Origin: Sepiola atlantica
Taxonomy: Eukaryota; Mollusca; Cephalopoda; Sepiida; Sepiolidae
Assembly: GCA_963556195.1 (NCBI GenBank)
Contig: OY744519.1
Span: 38,415,301-38,479,300 of the forward strand
DNA length: 64,000 nucleotides
Direction of reading: 5' to 3'
Both the position numbers and the translations under genes were made by a program. Shown here in pieces: positions 26,666 through 38,933 of the stretch. How positions within the stretch are numbered: position 1 is the first letter of the stretch; each line of letters begins with the position of its first letter. A model generated the notes under the pieces. That model was given only the letters and a program-made list of their open reading frames with translations. It was not told the origin of the DNA and made no database searches.

Positions 26666-26666
<1 letters not shown>
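22554..26666. other. Unassigned AT-rich sequence
   Basis: About 4.1 kb without a recognised gene or element. Small features are a perfect short hairpin CGTCGG-TG-CCGACG near 23736-23749 and a short tandem motif TATAATATGTAATAA/TATAATACGTAATAA at about 25829-25873. Open frames (for example 23345-23530, 23775-24065 minus) lack known motifs. Confidence 0.5.

Positions 26667-26761
<95 letters not shown>
26667..26761. repeat. (CA)n(TA)n microsatellite
   Basis: CA array for about 44 bp passing directly into a TA array. Confidence 0.97.
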
Positions 26762-26764
<3 letters not shown>

Positions 26765-27020
26765 AACCAGAACGAAATAAGTGAGATATATGGCTTTGTC
26801 TTCTTGGACTTATTAATTAGTGTTGTTTTATGATCAATAGTTATTTCTGATTGATACGTATTTACTTCTTTTTTAGGTTGTATTATAATGCTCACATACA
26901 TATAGTAAGCTATGTCAGAAATACTTTAATTGTGTTATCAAGAGAATGTATGTCTTTAAATAGACATAAATAATTCCTTCAATTAAAATGCGTTTAAAAG
27001 TAAATTCAGAACATTTACTA

Positions 27021-27066
<46 letters not shown>

Positions 27067-27067
27067 T

Positions 27068-27132
<65 letters not shown>
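27021..27132. repeat. (TA)n microsatellite
   Basis: TA array with TACATTTA and TATG interruptions. Confidence 0.97.
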
Positions 27133-27134
<2 letters not shown>

Positions 27135-27871
27135 CATGATTTAGGGGGAATACTACATTTTGATTATCGCAAGCATGAAGCGAATACACATTTTATCGTT
27201 CATGATTAAAAGTTAATCAAGAAAAAATAATGCCAGCCACCGGTTTTGCCCTCTCTTAACAAAGGCTGTATCGAGATCGAGGGATTTAAAACAAAAACGA
27301 GTAATTATTTAAAAAAAGGGTGTTAAAAGAGAGAGTACAGTATATCAAATTACGTTATCGTATATGTACAATGGTCGATGAATCTTAGAGACTTATCACA
27401 TCTATTCCTTATACACATTCCCTTTGTTTACAAAGGGAGGGACGTTTAAGACGAACGTGGATCGTCTCAAAGATTTTTAGATGGTATGATGAGTGAGCAT
27501 GTCTGAGAATGGTGACAGAGTTCATGCTAACATTCCTAACGCACGGCGGGTTTTTACGTAAATGGTATGTAATGGAAGACCCGTATGTGGTAAATTGAAC
27601 GTCCGTTGATCGGAAGGTTACATTCCTGATTTTACTCGGAATGAGCTGTTAGATTCTACTATCCAATCTTTACGTCGTCCTACCTACGTAAGCAGCACTG
27701 CAACTAAATTTAAAATGATGAATTACATTATTTTCTAGTGAGGCTGTAAAACGTCTTTAGGAGAGGACGCCAATAAAGGTTTTGCAGAAAACACAACATT
27801 CACATTCGAAGCCAAATATCAATGTTCATCTGTGGAGCTGATTTTCTTGGCGAATGTCTCACTTACTGTGC

Positions 27872-27874
<3 letters not shown>
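27133..27874. other. Unassigned sequence
   Basis: Nothing recognised. Contains a small perfect hairpin CCCTTTG-TTTA-CAAAGGG at about 27420-27438. Confidence 0.45.

Positions 27875-27937
<63 letters not shown>
27875..27937. repeat. (TA)n microsatellite
   Basis: Pure TA array. The 400 bp that follow (to 28342) hold nothing recognised. Confidence 0.97.
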
Positions 27938-27940
<3 letters not shown>

Positions 27941-28339
27941 ATCTAGAAAATTCCAAACATCGTAATTTGAATTTCAAAAACTCGTATAAAATTCCGGAAA
28001 TAAATAGTCTAAGGCTTATAGTTGACATTATGAAACAAGATACCGTCAGTATTTTGAGTGTCTTTTAATATTTATTTTTGTTATTAACATACATGAGAAT
28101 CCAACTAGAATTCTTTTCATTAAGTTTCTGAGGGAATAAAAGATTAATATTTAAAATAAAACAAACAATTTTCATGTGAATGGTTTTAGCTTTTGGTGTA
28201 AATTTGATGGGAATAACACTGAACTGAATAAAAGCTTTTTGAAAAATTCTAGAATTTATTATAAAAACACATGGCTTTTGAAAAATTTGCATAAACAATT
28301 TCATGAATAAAAATGATGTTTTTAAAACAAATCTTAAAC

Positions 28340-28342
<3 letters not shown>

Positions 28343-28384
<42 letters not shown>
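28343..28384. repeat. (TA)n microsatellite
   Basis: Pure TA array. The next 400 bp up to the non-LTR element hold nothing recognised. Confidence 0.96.
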
Positions 28385-28388
<4 letters not shown>

Positions 28389-28779
28389 AATATCCAAACA
28401 TACTCTGCTTTTAAATATCTTTGTCGATTTTCAACGTTCAGTAAGTTTAGGTATTCTTATATCAATATAGTTGGTGTGCCCATCGTAATAAAGCAATATA
28501 TTACCAACATCAGAAAGTTATATAAAACGTCAGTTTAATTGAAAAGTACTCTTTCAGATAACAGAAATTATTATATTTGCAGATATAAAGTTGAAGTAGA
28601 AGACACAAGAGTGTGTGCTTGCGATCAACGAGACGAGTCAATAATAATATAAATAAAAATTAAGCAAATTTAGAAACAAGATCGCAGGTTTACTAAGCCT
28701 TGGCCCGGTGTTGCTACATACACCAACAAATGAATAATGCTACATAATAACATCATAAGCCTTGGGACTCAGAATAAAT

Positions 28780-31700
28780 ATCTGACGGGCAGGGGATCCC
28801 TCGATGACTAACATGGGGGACAAGGTCCCCATCTTGCGAATGTCGGCTCCTGTACTTTTAAACAGAATATCACAGACCAGAAACATGTAAATACCATCTC
28901 TAATTACATGTATGACAAGGAAAAAGGCGAAAAACAAGAACACGGATATGAAGAGAACAAACCAAAAAGACAGAGATAGAGGCTATAGAAAACGAATAAC
29001 ACATCTATGGGACTTATTTACTGACAATCATAAAATCGAACAAAGGATAATAGATCAAGCAACACATATTGTCAAGAGAGAGTGGTTCGCGGAGCTGGTA
29101 GCAATGGAAATCAAACAAAACATAAATGACATTACAGAGCAAGAAATACTATTGGCCGAGAACCCACAAGTAGAATACTAGCAAGACGTAAACACTGAAC
29201 CCGATGAGATCGAAGACTACGAAACGACAGACCTCATCGAGGAAGGGGCAAGTAAAGTAGAAAGTATCAAACGGTTCATGGCCGAGAACAAAACAAAACT
29301 CTAATCCCTGAAAACTGAATATTGGCAAAAATTATATTCAGAGAAAGTAAAGAGACTCATCGCGTAGGTTCAAACACATACAATCATAGACCTAAACCAT
29401 TGATATATACAGAGGCAAAATCAATACGTTTAAAAATAAAAAGAGAAAAAAAAGACTGGCCCCAAAAATGAAACGACAAAGCATGGGTCTGAAATTAGAC
29501 TGGAAACCCAGACCACCAAACGTCGGAAAGAGATTATATCGTAAACAGAATTAAAGAGAACACGATACAATAGAAGCGAGGAATCTGACTAGCAAGGAAA
29601 TACTAAATAAGAAACATGAAGAACTAAAACCAAATATAGCAGAAAAATAAGGAGGCCCAAATCGGTACAGACACAAAGCTAAACCGAACAAACAATACCT
29701 TTGAAAACAATGAAAGACAGCTTTACTAAAACGTAAACAGAGAAAATGCAACAACAGTGAAACCGAACCCGACAGAGACACACACTTCTGGACCAAGATA
29801 TGAGAAAAGCGTGAACACACAACTATGGCTGAAAAACATGAACGATTAACTACAAGGAATTGAACAAAGTAAAAAAAAAGAAATTAATGCAAAAATGAGT
29901 TAGATAACTCTAAAGAAACCGGGAAACTGGAACACACCAGACAACGATAGAATACAAAAAAAAATGCACAACTCTATGCAAAATACTTGCGCTTAAACTG
30001 AGGGGATGTATAACAAAAGCTGGCGTACAAGAATGGATAACCAATGACGGACAACGTTAATAAAAATACATCAAAACGATCCTAATCAACTACTAACCGA
30101 TAACATGTTTTCCAACAATGTGGAAAGTCTCAAGGCCACAACAAAGAAAACAATTCTAGCACTCCCTCTATAATCGAGTCGGAAAGGGAAAAGAGGGGCG
30201 CATGATCTGCTATACATAGATCAGAAGATCCCGAAGGATGTAAAAAGCAGAAGAAAGTACATATTAATTGCACGGATTGATTACAAGAAAGAATACGAGA
30301 GAATATATGTTATCATGGATACTTGTATGCTTTGGAATGTGCAAAATACCCGGCAGGATTATTAAGCTTATTATGAAAGCAATGGAAACATGGAGAATAG
30401 TATTGAAAGCTGTATACCAACACCTTCTTTTGATAAAACATACAGAAGGGAATTTTCCAAGGAGATTCCTTATTAGCAATACATTTTACTATAGCTATTA
30501 TGCAGCTCAATAACATACTCAGAAAATGTGATCATGTATACACGTTTACAGAGGCAGAACAAAAAGTTAAACACCTCATTGATATAGACGACCAGATGCT
30601 ATTTGCAAAAAGCAAAAAAGAACCTATAACAGCTGATAAACACGACCAGAATCTTTAGCCAGGACATGGAATTCATTATGGAAAAGTGTGCACTCCTTAA
30701 GAGTAAAAGAGGACACCTGGAGACAATTGAGGGCATCGAACTGCCTACCCAAGAGAGGATAAGGGCGTTAGGCGAACACGATAGCTAAAAAATATTTGGG
30801 TCTCGTGGAAGCAGACCCCATTAAATCTACAGAAATGAAAGAAAAGATTGGAGAAAAATACCTGGGAAGAACTAAGCAACTCAGAAACGAATTAATAGAG
30901 TAGAGATCTAGTAAAAGGAATAATCACCTAGGTAGTACTACTAAAAAAGGTACGCTAGACCGATCATAGGCTTGACGAAAGAAGAAATACATCACGCAGA
31001 ACACAGAAAGACAGATCACTGCAGCAAAAGACACGGCCCCACGAAAAACTCGGCCAGCAGCAGAACCAAAAACAAAAAGATAAGAAAATAAAAGTGTGAA
31101 GAAAAAGTACATGGACGTTTTATAAGTCTGACAAAAGAAGAGCCTCACTAACAATCTTAGGCATGGCTAAGAAAAGGACACTTGAGCAACGAAACATAAC
31201 TTTTACTGACAGCTGCACAGAAAAATTCGACTAGGACTAACTAAATTTAACCTGAATAAGTAAAACACAGGAAAACATTAAATGTAGATTATATGGACAT
31301 ATACAGAACATTAAAGCACATAATATGTGAATGCATCAAACTAGCCTTTAGAGAATACAAAGAGAGGCACGGCTGCGTGGGGAAATCAGTACACTTGTAA
31401 ATGAAGGCATTCGAACAGGCGGACAAATGGTACAAAGATAAACCAGAGATATTATTGGAAACCATACACATTTTTTCGAGACATGGAGATGAAAATAGAT
31501 AAACTCATACAAGCAATGAGACCGGGTGTTTTAATAGCCGACAAAAAGTAACATCTTTCAAAATCATTGAGTTTGCAGTTCCAGCAGACTACAGAGGGAA
31601 AATAGAAAAATAAAAAAACGAAGCAAATATACGGAACTTGCCAAATATTTAAAAATCATATGGAGCATGAAAAAGGTCAATATAATACCAATAATCATAG

Positions 31701-31815
31701 GAGCACTAAAATACGTCTAAAACAAACCTGCATAAAGACTCTGGGTAATTCGTATCTAAGCGACAACTAAAATCATACAAAGGATGGTAATGATAAATCT
31801 TAATGAAAAATGCTC
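28780..31815 (+). pseudogene. Decayed non-LTR retrotransposon (LINE) ORF
   Basis: Fragments of one long reverse-transcriptase polyprotein can be followed in shifting frames. An 89-codon open piece lies at 28912-29181 (basic, charged; upstream part of the ORF). The RT core begins near 30190: LLYIDQKIPKDVKSRRKYI then IDYKKEY at 30274-30294 (motif A, catalytic Asp kept), and MCKIPGRIIKLIMKAMETW around 30340-30390. HLIDIDDQMLFAKSKKE is at about 30570-30618, where the usual Y/M-DD is I-DD. A C-terminal zinc-knuckle region begins CRLY near 31284, with the second Cys lost, and the tail (FAVPADY in the family, here damaged near 31573-31600) runs to about 31815. Stops and frameshifts are frequent. Clade assignment needs a tree. 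Confidence 0.8.
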
Positions 31816-32324
31816 GAATTCAGAGGTTAACCTGCATAAGCTTCGAATAGTACACAGTCGCATAGATATTACAAAAGGATGAAAACAAAACCACAGCTAG
31901 AACACTACAACAGGAAGCACAGAAACAACACTTGCAAGAAAATAGACTACCTACCCCCAAAAGTGATAGTATCAGCCTAGGCTGATACCTCACAAAATAA
32001 TCATGAGGGTTTAAAGAGGTACATGTAGACTGGGGAGGGATAGCACTTACCAGACTCTCGTTGTGAGCGCAGAGAGTGCTGTTACTTTGGAGAGGCTTAT
32101 TACCATCCAAATCCAACAAAAGACTATTCGTTGTTACCAATGATAAATCAATAGTAAGCGACTGCTGCAATATCTCAAATCCATTTGCAATGGTTATCGA
32201 AAAGAGGTGAAGAATACTGAAAATCTGGAGAAGCTTCTACTCACTGAACTCCAGGGAAAACCGCCGCTTATCATGAGTGAGAAATCACTGATGATGACTT
32301 GTGTGAGAACTTGTGAGTTGAAAT
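31816..32324. other. Unassigned sequence after the LINE relic
   Basis: The 116-codon minus-strand open frame 31820-32170 overlaps the LINE end and has no motif I recognise. It could be chance. Confidence 0.4.
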
Positions 32325-32389
32325 ACTACTACTACTGATACTACTTCTACTAATAATACTACTACTACAAATACTACTACTACTACTAT

Positions 32390-32427
<38 letters not shown>

Positions 32428-32450
32428 AGAATAATAATAATAATAATAGT
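32325..32450. repeat. (ACT)n then (AAT)n microsatellite
   Basis: Imperfect ACT triplets for about 100 bp passing into AAT triplets. Confidence 0.95.
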
Positions 32451-34740
32451 AAAAAAATACTATAGTATTAAAACATACCTATTTTTCGACTTGAAGTTAC
32501 TGGGTTTCAAAAAGCTTCATTTAAAAATGTAATATAATAGGCCTTACGTGGAAAAGGTGTACTTCAGCAAGTATTCATTGTGTTTCAGGTCGAAATTATG
32601 CCGGGCTCACATAAACTTCGAGGAAACGAATCTGTTTTCCCGCGAACGAGTAACCGAAAGTGACCTTAAGGTCAAAGGAATAACATGTGGGCTCAATAAA
32701 AATCATTAAGTGAGACCGACAGATGTTGGCGCACACTTAGAAAGGATAGTTCGAACAGTTCTGAAATGGATTTTTAAGCGAGCAGGCGTGAAAAACGATG
32801 CGTTGAAACTTGAGTTGAGTCTCGCATGAGACGAAGATAAGAACCCCGTGTCAGTCTGTCTAGTCTATAACTGATCTCTATTGTAGCATGCTAATTATAA
32901 GAAGTTAAGAAGTTTGTGGATAAATAGAAGTATACGGTTGTGCGGGCTCTCTTCTCGTCGTGTCTTTTAACACAGAAAAATCATTTAAAACCCGTTTGAA
33001 CCACTCGACATACCTGCCTTAGATTACTTATGTCGATAAATGTAAACATTTGTTCGCAGCTAGCATTATAGCGATCGAAAACTCAGGGATTGGGAATACA
33101 TCTACGCGACGATCTAATAGAATAAAGTAAATGTAAAAAGAGGAATACGCGCGACGATGGCGACGGCTAATGAAGACACCCACGAGGAAATAAAGAGGTT
33201 AATTCCGCTTTGAATTGTAATGAGTATTTGTGTATAGTAAAAATGAAAGATAAAATAAACTACGGCACACACACACATTTATACACGTTACGATATTTAC
33301 AGTTCCAGCACCGTAGACATACATTTATAGCGAATTATTTTCCCTCCAAAAATACGAATAAATTATAAAGAACTATGAAACAAGTTAAAAGGGCAGTTTG
33401 AAGTATATGAATTAATTTTAAAATAAGAGTTGTAACGTGGCATATGCCAATTTAATAACGTTTAAAAAAGTGTAACGTAACTAGACGTGTTATAACATAT
33501 AAGTACATTTTTTGATCAATAAAACTATTATACAAAAAGTATGTTCATTGTTCATCCTTATCACATAAACCCAAAAGGCGTGTCTAGTTTTTATTCCGTA
33601 TATACGAACCAAACCTGCCTACACATCACTTGAAAATTAAAGGCCCTTACACGCTTCTCAGAACCCAAAACCTTTACGAAACGTCTAAAAGCGTGTTCAA
33701 ACCTTTGTGTTACAAACTCTAAAGGCATGTTAAAGCCGTTTTGTAAGACGTTAAACTGTCAGTCCTTTTAATCATTACTTTTTAAGCATTTTACTTATTA
33801 CTTTTTGCACAGTTCGTTAAGCGCACTTTACTTTAATTAAATATTTTTCGTTAAGCACATTTCTCTTTAAAACACTTTTCTAGTTAAAACCTTGTCACAG
33901 TTTATCTCTTCAGTTTTAAAATTAACTTCAAATTAAACATTCTTCACCTGAAACATAGGCTTTTTTAACATATCAAATTAAGCTTGTGCACTTTTTCTTT
34001 CTGTTTTAATATCTTAACAGATTACGCCCCGAAAATATTATGCAGAAAAAGTGACCTTAATGTTTTTCTTTTCGTCCACCGGTCGTGTTCGCCATCTATG
34101 CCGTCGGTTTCGTTGGTGTCTCTGACCGTGATCGATGCTGGTAGTCTTAGATTTGTGGATAAACTTTTTAGGGGACGACGCGGAGACAATTTTTCGTCAG
34201 AGAGAGATTCAATTATTTTATTCTGGACTTCTTGGTTGTGGAAGGGCTTCATCCATTCCTTCGCTCAGTTCACATTCATACCTGTTGTGGGGTGCGACGA
34301 TGCACAGGGATTTCTGCTGGATCTCTTCGAGATCCAGCCATTATGACGAGCGACTACATCTTCAACGTTTACGCTATCACTTCCTAACGCGTTCTCTTCT
34401 TGGAAATCTTAATTCTTTTTTTCCATTTGAAGACATAGAGAAGTCGAGCGTCCGGCTTGCTTCCAAACCCCAAACTCTTTCTAAAACCTTCGTTTCTGAT
34501 GAAAAAAAATGACGTAATCGACAATTTCTCGAGTCGGTCAATCAGATACGACACCCACAATCGTACCACGTTTGACCTTTTCTGACCCGAGATTTCATGT
34601 GTTGGCGTCGAATTTATAACTTGGTTATGGTCGCCCAACAACATGATTGACTCATACCGGTCCCCTTTAGTGCATGTCAGCTCGAACCAAACCCATTGTC
34701 TTCATTTGACCCCGCCATAATTCACACTAGCTGATTTAAT
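32451..34740. other. GC-richer block of unknown nature
   Basis: Less AT-rich than the surroundings and almost free of simple repeats. Two minus-strand open pieces (34384-34644, 86 codons; 34022-34252, 76 codons) and overlapping plus-strand frames cover 33984-34644, but I recognise no domain. The part near 32570-33130 has LTR-like texture (a TATA-like GGATAAATAGAAGTATA near 32918), yet no second copy exists here. A solo LTR or worn retroelement is possible. No function is assigned. Confidence 0.3.
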
Positions 34741-35035
34741 CGTATATAAATATATTGGGCCCTATCCAGAATATAACACATAAACGATAAAAACAAAAAA
34801 TAAAACCCATAACAAAAAAACACGATCAACATCTATTACGAAAAACAGGCGCACCTTAACTACAAACTCGACGGAAAAGCAATACTTCACATAATTAAAC
34901 GATATACTAAACATAACGACTAATACAAAAGATTAAACTGATTATTTACTACACCCAATCTTAAACTAATAACCTAATTATTAAAAATAACACCGTCAAT
35001 AAAACTCTCAGCCAAATCAACGTTATATATATATA
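34741..35035. other. Unassigned A-rich sequence
   Basis: Nothing recognised. Confidence 0.5.
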
Positions 35036-35232
35036 CAGCAAGGAATACAGACGTTCGAGACATTTTGGGGTGGAATGAAATTAAAAATTATAAACACGAG
35101 CGGAAATAATTTTTAAAAAATCATAAATATACTAAGCCGGCTTTCGTTCACACTCATCAGAGTATCTACGTGGGAATAATTCAAGACATTACAACTAAAA
35201 ACTTAAAAAGGTAGAATGAAAACCAGTGACCA
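35036..35232 (-). repeat. Repeat fragment with hammerhead-like core
   Basis: On the minus strand CTGATGAG (plus 35153-35160) is followed by TGTGAAC, GAAA (35142-35145) and the perfect palindrome AAGCCGGCTT (35134-35143), then A at the expected cleavage position. Outer strands AUAC/GUAU can form stem I if one U next to the core is bulged. Stem II would be only two base pairs (GU/AC) closed by a GUGA loop. This is the order of a minimal type I hammerhead ribozyme of Penelope/retrozyme repeats, with one irregular base. Activity is uncertain. Confidence 0.5.
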
Positions 35233-35233
35233 G

Positions 35234-35308
<75 letters not shown>

Positions 35309-35323
35309 TATATATATATATAA
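35234..35323. repeat. (TA)n microsatellite
   Basis: Long TA array next to the hammerhead-like fragment, with AAAA interruptions on the right. Confidence 0.97.
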
Positions 35324-35332
35324 AATAAATAA

Positions 35333-35460
35333 ACTATAGAGCAGTCTCCCCTTACAAAGTTGTTCTGCAGCGAAAGCTTGCAAAACAAATTAAATGATTT
35401 TTTCATTTAAATTGCACGGGCTGTTGAGTTTCTAATATATTTCACTTTAATACATTAATG
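35333..35460. repeat. Short dispersed repeat, copy A
   Basis: GTCTCCCCTTACAAAGTTGT followed by TCTGCAGCGAAAGCTT, then A-rich sequence and TTCATTTAAATTG. Matches copies at 35650 and 36846 in the same orientation. Confidence 0.7.
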
Positions 35461-35649
35461 TTGTGTGCCTCAAAGATATTGTCGGTTTCCGTATCCAAAA
35501 CACGCCAATCTGCGCATGACATCGACTGTACTCCTACGTACCATAACGTCTTGATGAACCTGACGTGCTCTTCTACTTCTATCGTGATTCGACTCCTCGT
35601 GGTTAATACCATCACAATGAGTAAGACAAAAAGTAGAAATAAAATAAAT

Positions 35650-35775
35650 AAGTAAGTCTCGCCTGACAAAATTGTTCTGCAACGAAAGCTTGACAAAAAA
35701 TAAATACATGATTGGTTCATTTATATTGTACGATGTATTGATTTTCAAAAAATATTCAAGTAAAATACAATTTAA
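35650..35775. repeat. Short dispersed repeat, copy B
   Basis: GTCTCGCCTGACAAAATTGT followed by TCTGCAACGAAAGCTT, then GATTGGTTCATTTATATTG. Second copy of the family. An open frame over the intervening 35442-35748 has no recognised motif. Confidence 0.7.
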
Positions 35776-35968
35776 TTCGTGCCTAAAAGATGTAGTTAAT
35801 TTCCTTATATATATATATATATATATGTACCTAAGGTACTTGAGCTTTATTTTTTATATATTTATTAATTTAATTATTTTTTTTAAATCCATCTTTAATT
35901 CCTATATAATTTTATTGCTAGCTACCATATCGCAGAATGGTACTTGGGTGTAGTGTTTAGATATCATA

Positions 35969-36007
<39 letters not shown>

Positions 36008-36454
36008 TGATATGCAAATTAGCATATCACACGGTAGTCTAAAGGGTAATATATTATTAATATTATTATTTTATTATTATTATTATTTATTAATGTATAT
36101 ATTAGTGAAATTTTAAGCTGAATTATTTTGACACTTGATTATTGGGGATATGGTTGTTTAATCAGTACCATTGGAGAGCCATGAGTATTATAACTTCCCT
36201 GTTTTTAAATCTCCGAAACAGTTACATGGTAAACAGCTGATGATCCCCGCGTAAATATTAGACGCTTAAGGTCTCCTGCTTTTGTTTCACTGTTAGATAC
36301 TTAACCCCCCTTTTTATTTTATTTATTTATTTATTTATGAATTTTACAACGGATGTTAAGTCTGCAATATCTTGGATTTAGTTAGTTTCTCTGGGAATTC
36401 AAACTGCATTTTACTTCTTTTTTTCTTTTGTTTAAAATGACTCAAAGCTTATTT

Positions 36455-36461
<7 letters not shown>
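35776..36461. other. AT-rich sequence with (ATT)n runs
   Basis: A short TA run at 35810-35827 and ATT arrays at about 35967-36008 and 36060-36090. No gene recognised. Confidence 0.6.
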
Positions 36462-36549
<88 letters not shown>

Positions 36550-36640
36550 TAGGGATTAACTTCCTACGCTGAAGATTGCGCCAGAATGAAGCATTGATGT
36601 ATATAGTTAATAAATAATTAATATTTATTCATAAAATATG

Positions 36641-36709
<69 letters not shown>
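36462..36709. repeat. Paired (TA)n microsatellites
   Basis: TA arrays at 36462-36540 and 36643-36709 with about 100 bp between them that include ACGCTGAAGATTGCGCCAGA, a Penelope-repeat-like phrase without a full hammerhead core. Confidence 0.9.
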
Positions 36710-36712
<3 letters not shown>

Positions 36713-36845
36713 ACACCAGCGCTAAACACCAGTCGTAATTCACTCACATCTATGGTCCCTTATAGCATAACGCTTTTTTTCTGACTCAACCGTAATTCGA
36801 CACCTCACTTTTACTATTATTACCATAAAGAAGGAGAGAAAAGTC

Positions 36846-36955
36846 TATAGGATAAAGTCGCCTAACAAAGTTGGTTTACAACAAAAGCTTTAAAAATAAA
36901 TAATTGGTTCATCATTTAAATTATGACCATGCGTTGTTTCTTCGGAATTTAGCAT

Positions 36956-36957
<2 letters not shown>
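36846..36957. repeat. Short dispersed repeat, copy C
   Basis: GTCGCCTAACAAAGTTGGT followed by TTACAACAAAAGCTTT, then AATTGGTTCATCATTTAAATT. Third and most diverged copy; it runs directly into a TA array. Confidence 0.65.
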
Positions 36958-37045
<88 letters not shown>

Positions 37046-37050
37046 ATATA
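36958..37050. repeat. (TA)n microsatellite
   Basis: Long TA array ending in TGTGTATATATG. Confidence 0.97.
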
Positions 37051-37129
37051 TGAAGGGAAACCTTATAAAAGCATGCGATATTTTTAATACAATAACTATC
37101 TTATATTTTTTCTTTTTCATTCTATTCCT

Positions 37130-37505
37130 TTGATCTTTTTGCTAATAATTTCGATAGATAACTAGCATCTACAGAGTGTGATGAGAAGTAGTAATTATTC
37201 CGTATGTGTGTCGCAGTCCGTATGGATAGAAAATAGACGTGTTGTTTTTATAACGGTTCCTTCACTTTTCAAATATGAGGTAACGCGCATGCACTCGAGA
37301 TTGTTATTCAAATAGTAGAGTTTATTTTGTTTTTCTAATATATTTTACTTAATATTTTGAGAGGGGAGTGCACTGTTATAACAACATCACGTCAACTTCT
37401 CATCCATACGCACTGCTACAAACATACGGCAGCATTACTAATTCTCATCACACTCTGAAGATGCGAGGTATCGGGCGAAATTATTAGCTAAGAAATCAAA
37501 GTAAA
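37130..37505. repeat. Inverted repeat with hammerhead-like arms
   Basis: Arms of about 135 bp (37130-37265 and the complement of 37370-37505) share GCTAATAATTTCG, AGCATCT.CAGAGTGTGATGA and the CCGTATG.GTG..GCAGT..GTATGGAT block. The right arm on the plus strand reads CTCTGAAGATGCGAGG..GCGAAATTATTAGCTAAG (37453-37491): CUGAAGA, a weak stem II, GAAA and the palindrome TTAGCTAA, the order of a hammerhead core. Probably two Penelope-type repeat ends in opposite orientation. Confidence 0.65.
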
Positions 37506-37699
37506 AAATGAAATGAAAAGGGGTAAACATATATATTCTGAGATGTATTGTATTAATACATAGTGCATCTAAATATCGTTTATAAGCTTTTCACATTATT
37601 AATGATGTTATTCTTAAAAAAAGATGTTTAAAAGAAAATAAATATTAATTCTGTTATTTTAATATAAAAATACACACACATAAATCTATCTATCTCTCT

Positions 37700-37702
37700 C
37701 TC

Positions 37703-37766
<64 letters not shown>
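37700..37766. repeat. (TA)n microsatellite
   Basis: TA array preceded by a short CT run. Confidence 0.97.
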
Positions 37767-37768
<2 letters not shown>

Positions 37769-38836
37769 GAGTGCATGCGCAACTGTAATACGTCAATATT
37801 TACATATTGTGAAAAAATAACGTGGAATTACTAAAAGATCGTGTGGCACATCTTAATAATTACTGAGTTTTTAGCATGGGGTACAAAATGTGGCTATGAA
37901 AGCAAACGTAAAATGAAATCTGTATAATGATATCAGTAAAATTGTCTAATCTGATCAGAATAACCATATACGATATATTATCGATTACAATGTGTCGAAG
38001 TCAGACTCTTTGGGGAAATTACTGATTTGCAAAAAGTTGTTTGAATTGTATCTAGTTATCCGGTGGGTGTTTTGTTATTTTGTGTTACTTTTAGTCATTC
38101 GTAGACACATCAGTGCCTGACTTTATTAGCTTGGTCTTTTATTCCCATAACTTATTAGAAAGACGATTGTGAGGGGGGTCACAAAAAAACAGCTTTATAG
38201 AAAACAATGTTTTTTTAGCCGCTGTACATTTGTCCTCTTAAATTATTACTATGACACTATGAATACGTCTAATGTTCGTTAGTTGTTCGAGCCACGTACT
38301 CATTCATTTAGTTGCATTTTCTTAACAACACTGAGTTTAATAGGAAAGGAATAAACACACACCACGAAAACAATTATGTTGTATTTATTAAAAAGATTAC
38401 ATCTGACAATTAGTATGTCACAATGCTAGTAAATATAACCATTTGAATGTTTTACTGTATTTTCAAACACTACGGATAAGGTGGAATTACTCTTAGTAAT
38501 CAGCTAACGTTTAGACGATTCTGTCTTCGTTTACAAATCTTCTCTCATGCTATAATATATTGTATTAGAAGGATTTATTGAATCTCCGTTGTTTCATTGG
38601 TCAACCGGAATCGCATATCGTTTAATGTAATCGTAATTTTATTGGGGTGTATTGTTCACACCCGCACCTTGATAATAAAACATACAATCACTCGTTGCAA
38701 GGTGTAGTATCTATTATATAAACTACATCAATCTTAAATTATGCTAGTAATTGTTGTAGTTATTTATTTTCTCATCGTATACAGGGAGTTCAATTTGGGG
38801 CCTGAACACACCCACGAATCAATTCAATTATGCGAT
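37767..38836. other. Unassigned AT-rich sequence
   Basis: Nothing recognised on either strand. Confidence 0.5.
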
Positions 38837-38933
38837 AGAAAGGACAAAGCTAGTTTAATATACTTAGAATAATTAAACACATATTTTGTGTGTTTAATTA
38901 TTCTTAGTATATTAAAATAGTTTGGCCCTTTCT
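38837..38933. repeat. 97 bp palindrome
   Basis: AGAAAGG.C.AA.CTA.TTTAATATAC, then T.AGAATAATTAAACACA, is mirrored around TATTTTG near 38885. Outer AGAAAGG/CCTTTCT is also paired. AT-rich, probably a small fold-back element. Confidence 0.8.

Noticed and set aside
32285..32330. CTGATGATGACTTGTG..GTTGAAATAC as a hammerhead
   Set aside because: No stem II complementary strands and no stem III palindrome after GAAA.
36565..36600. GCTGAAGATTGCGCCAGAATGAAGC as a hammerhead
   Set aside because: Starts like a CUGAAGA core but lacks the GAAA and closing stems; kept only as a weak Penelope-repeat-like phrase.
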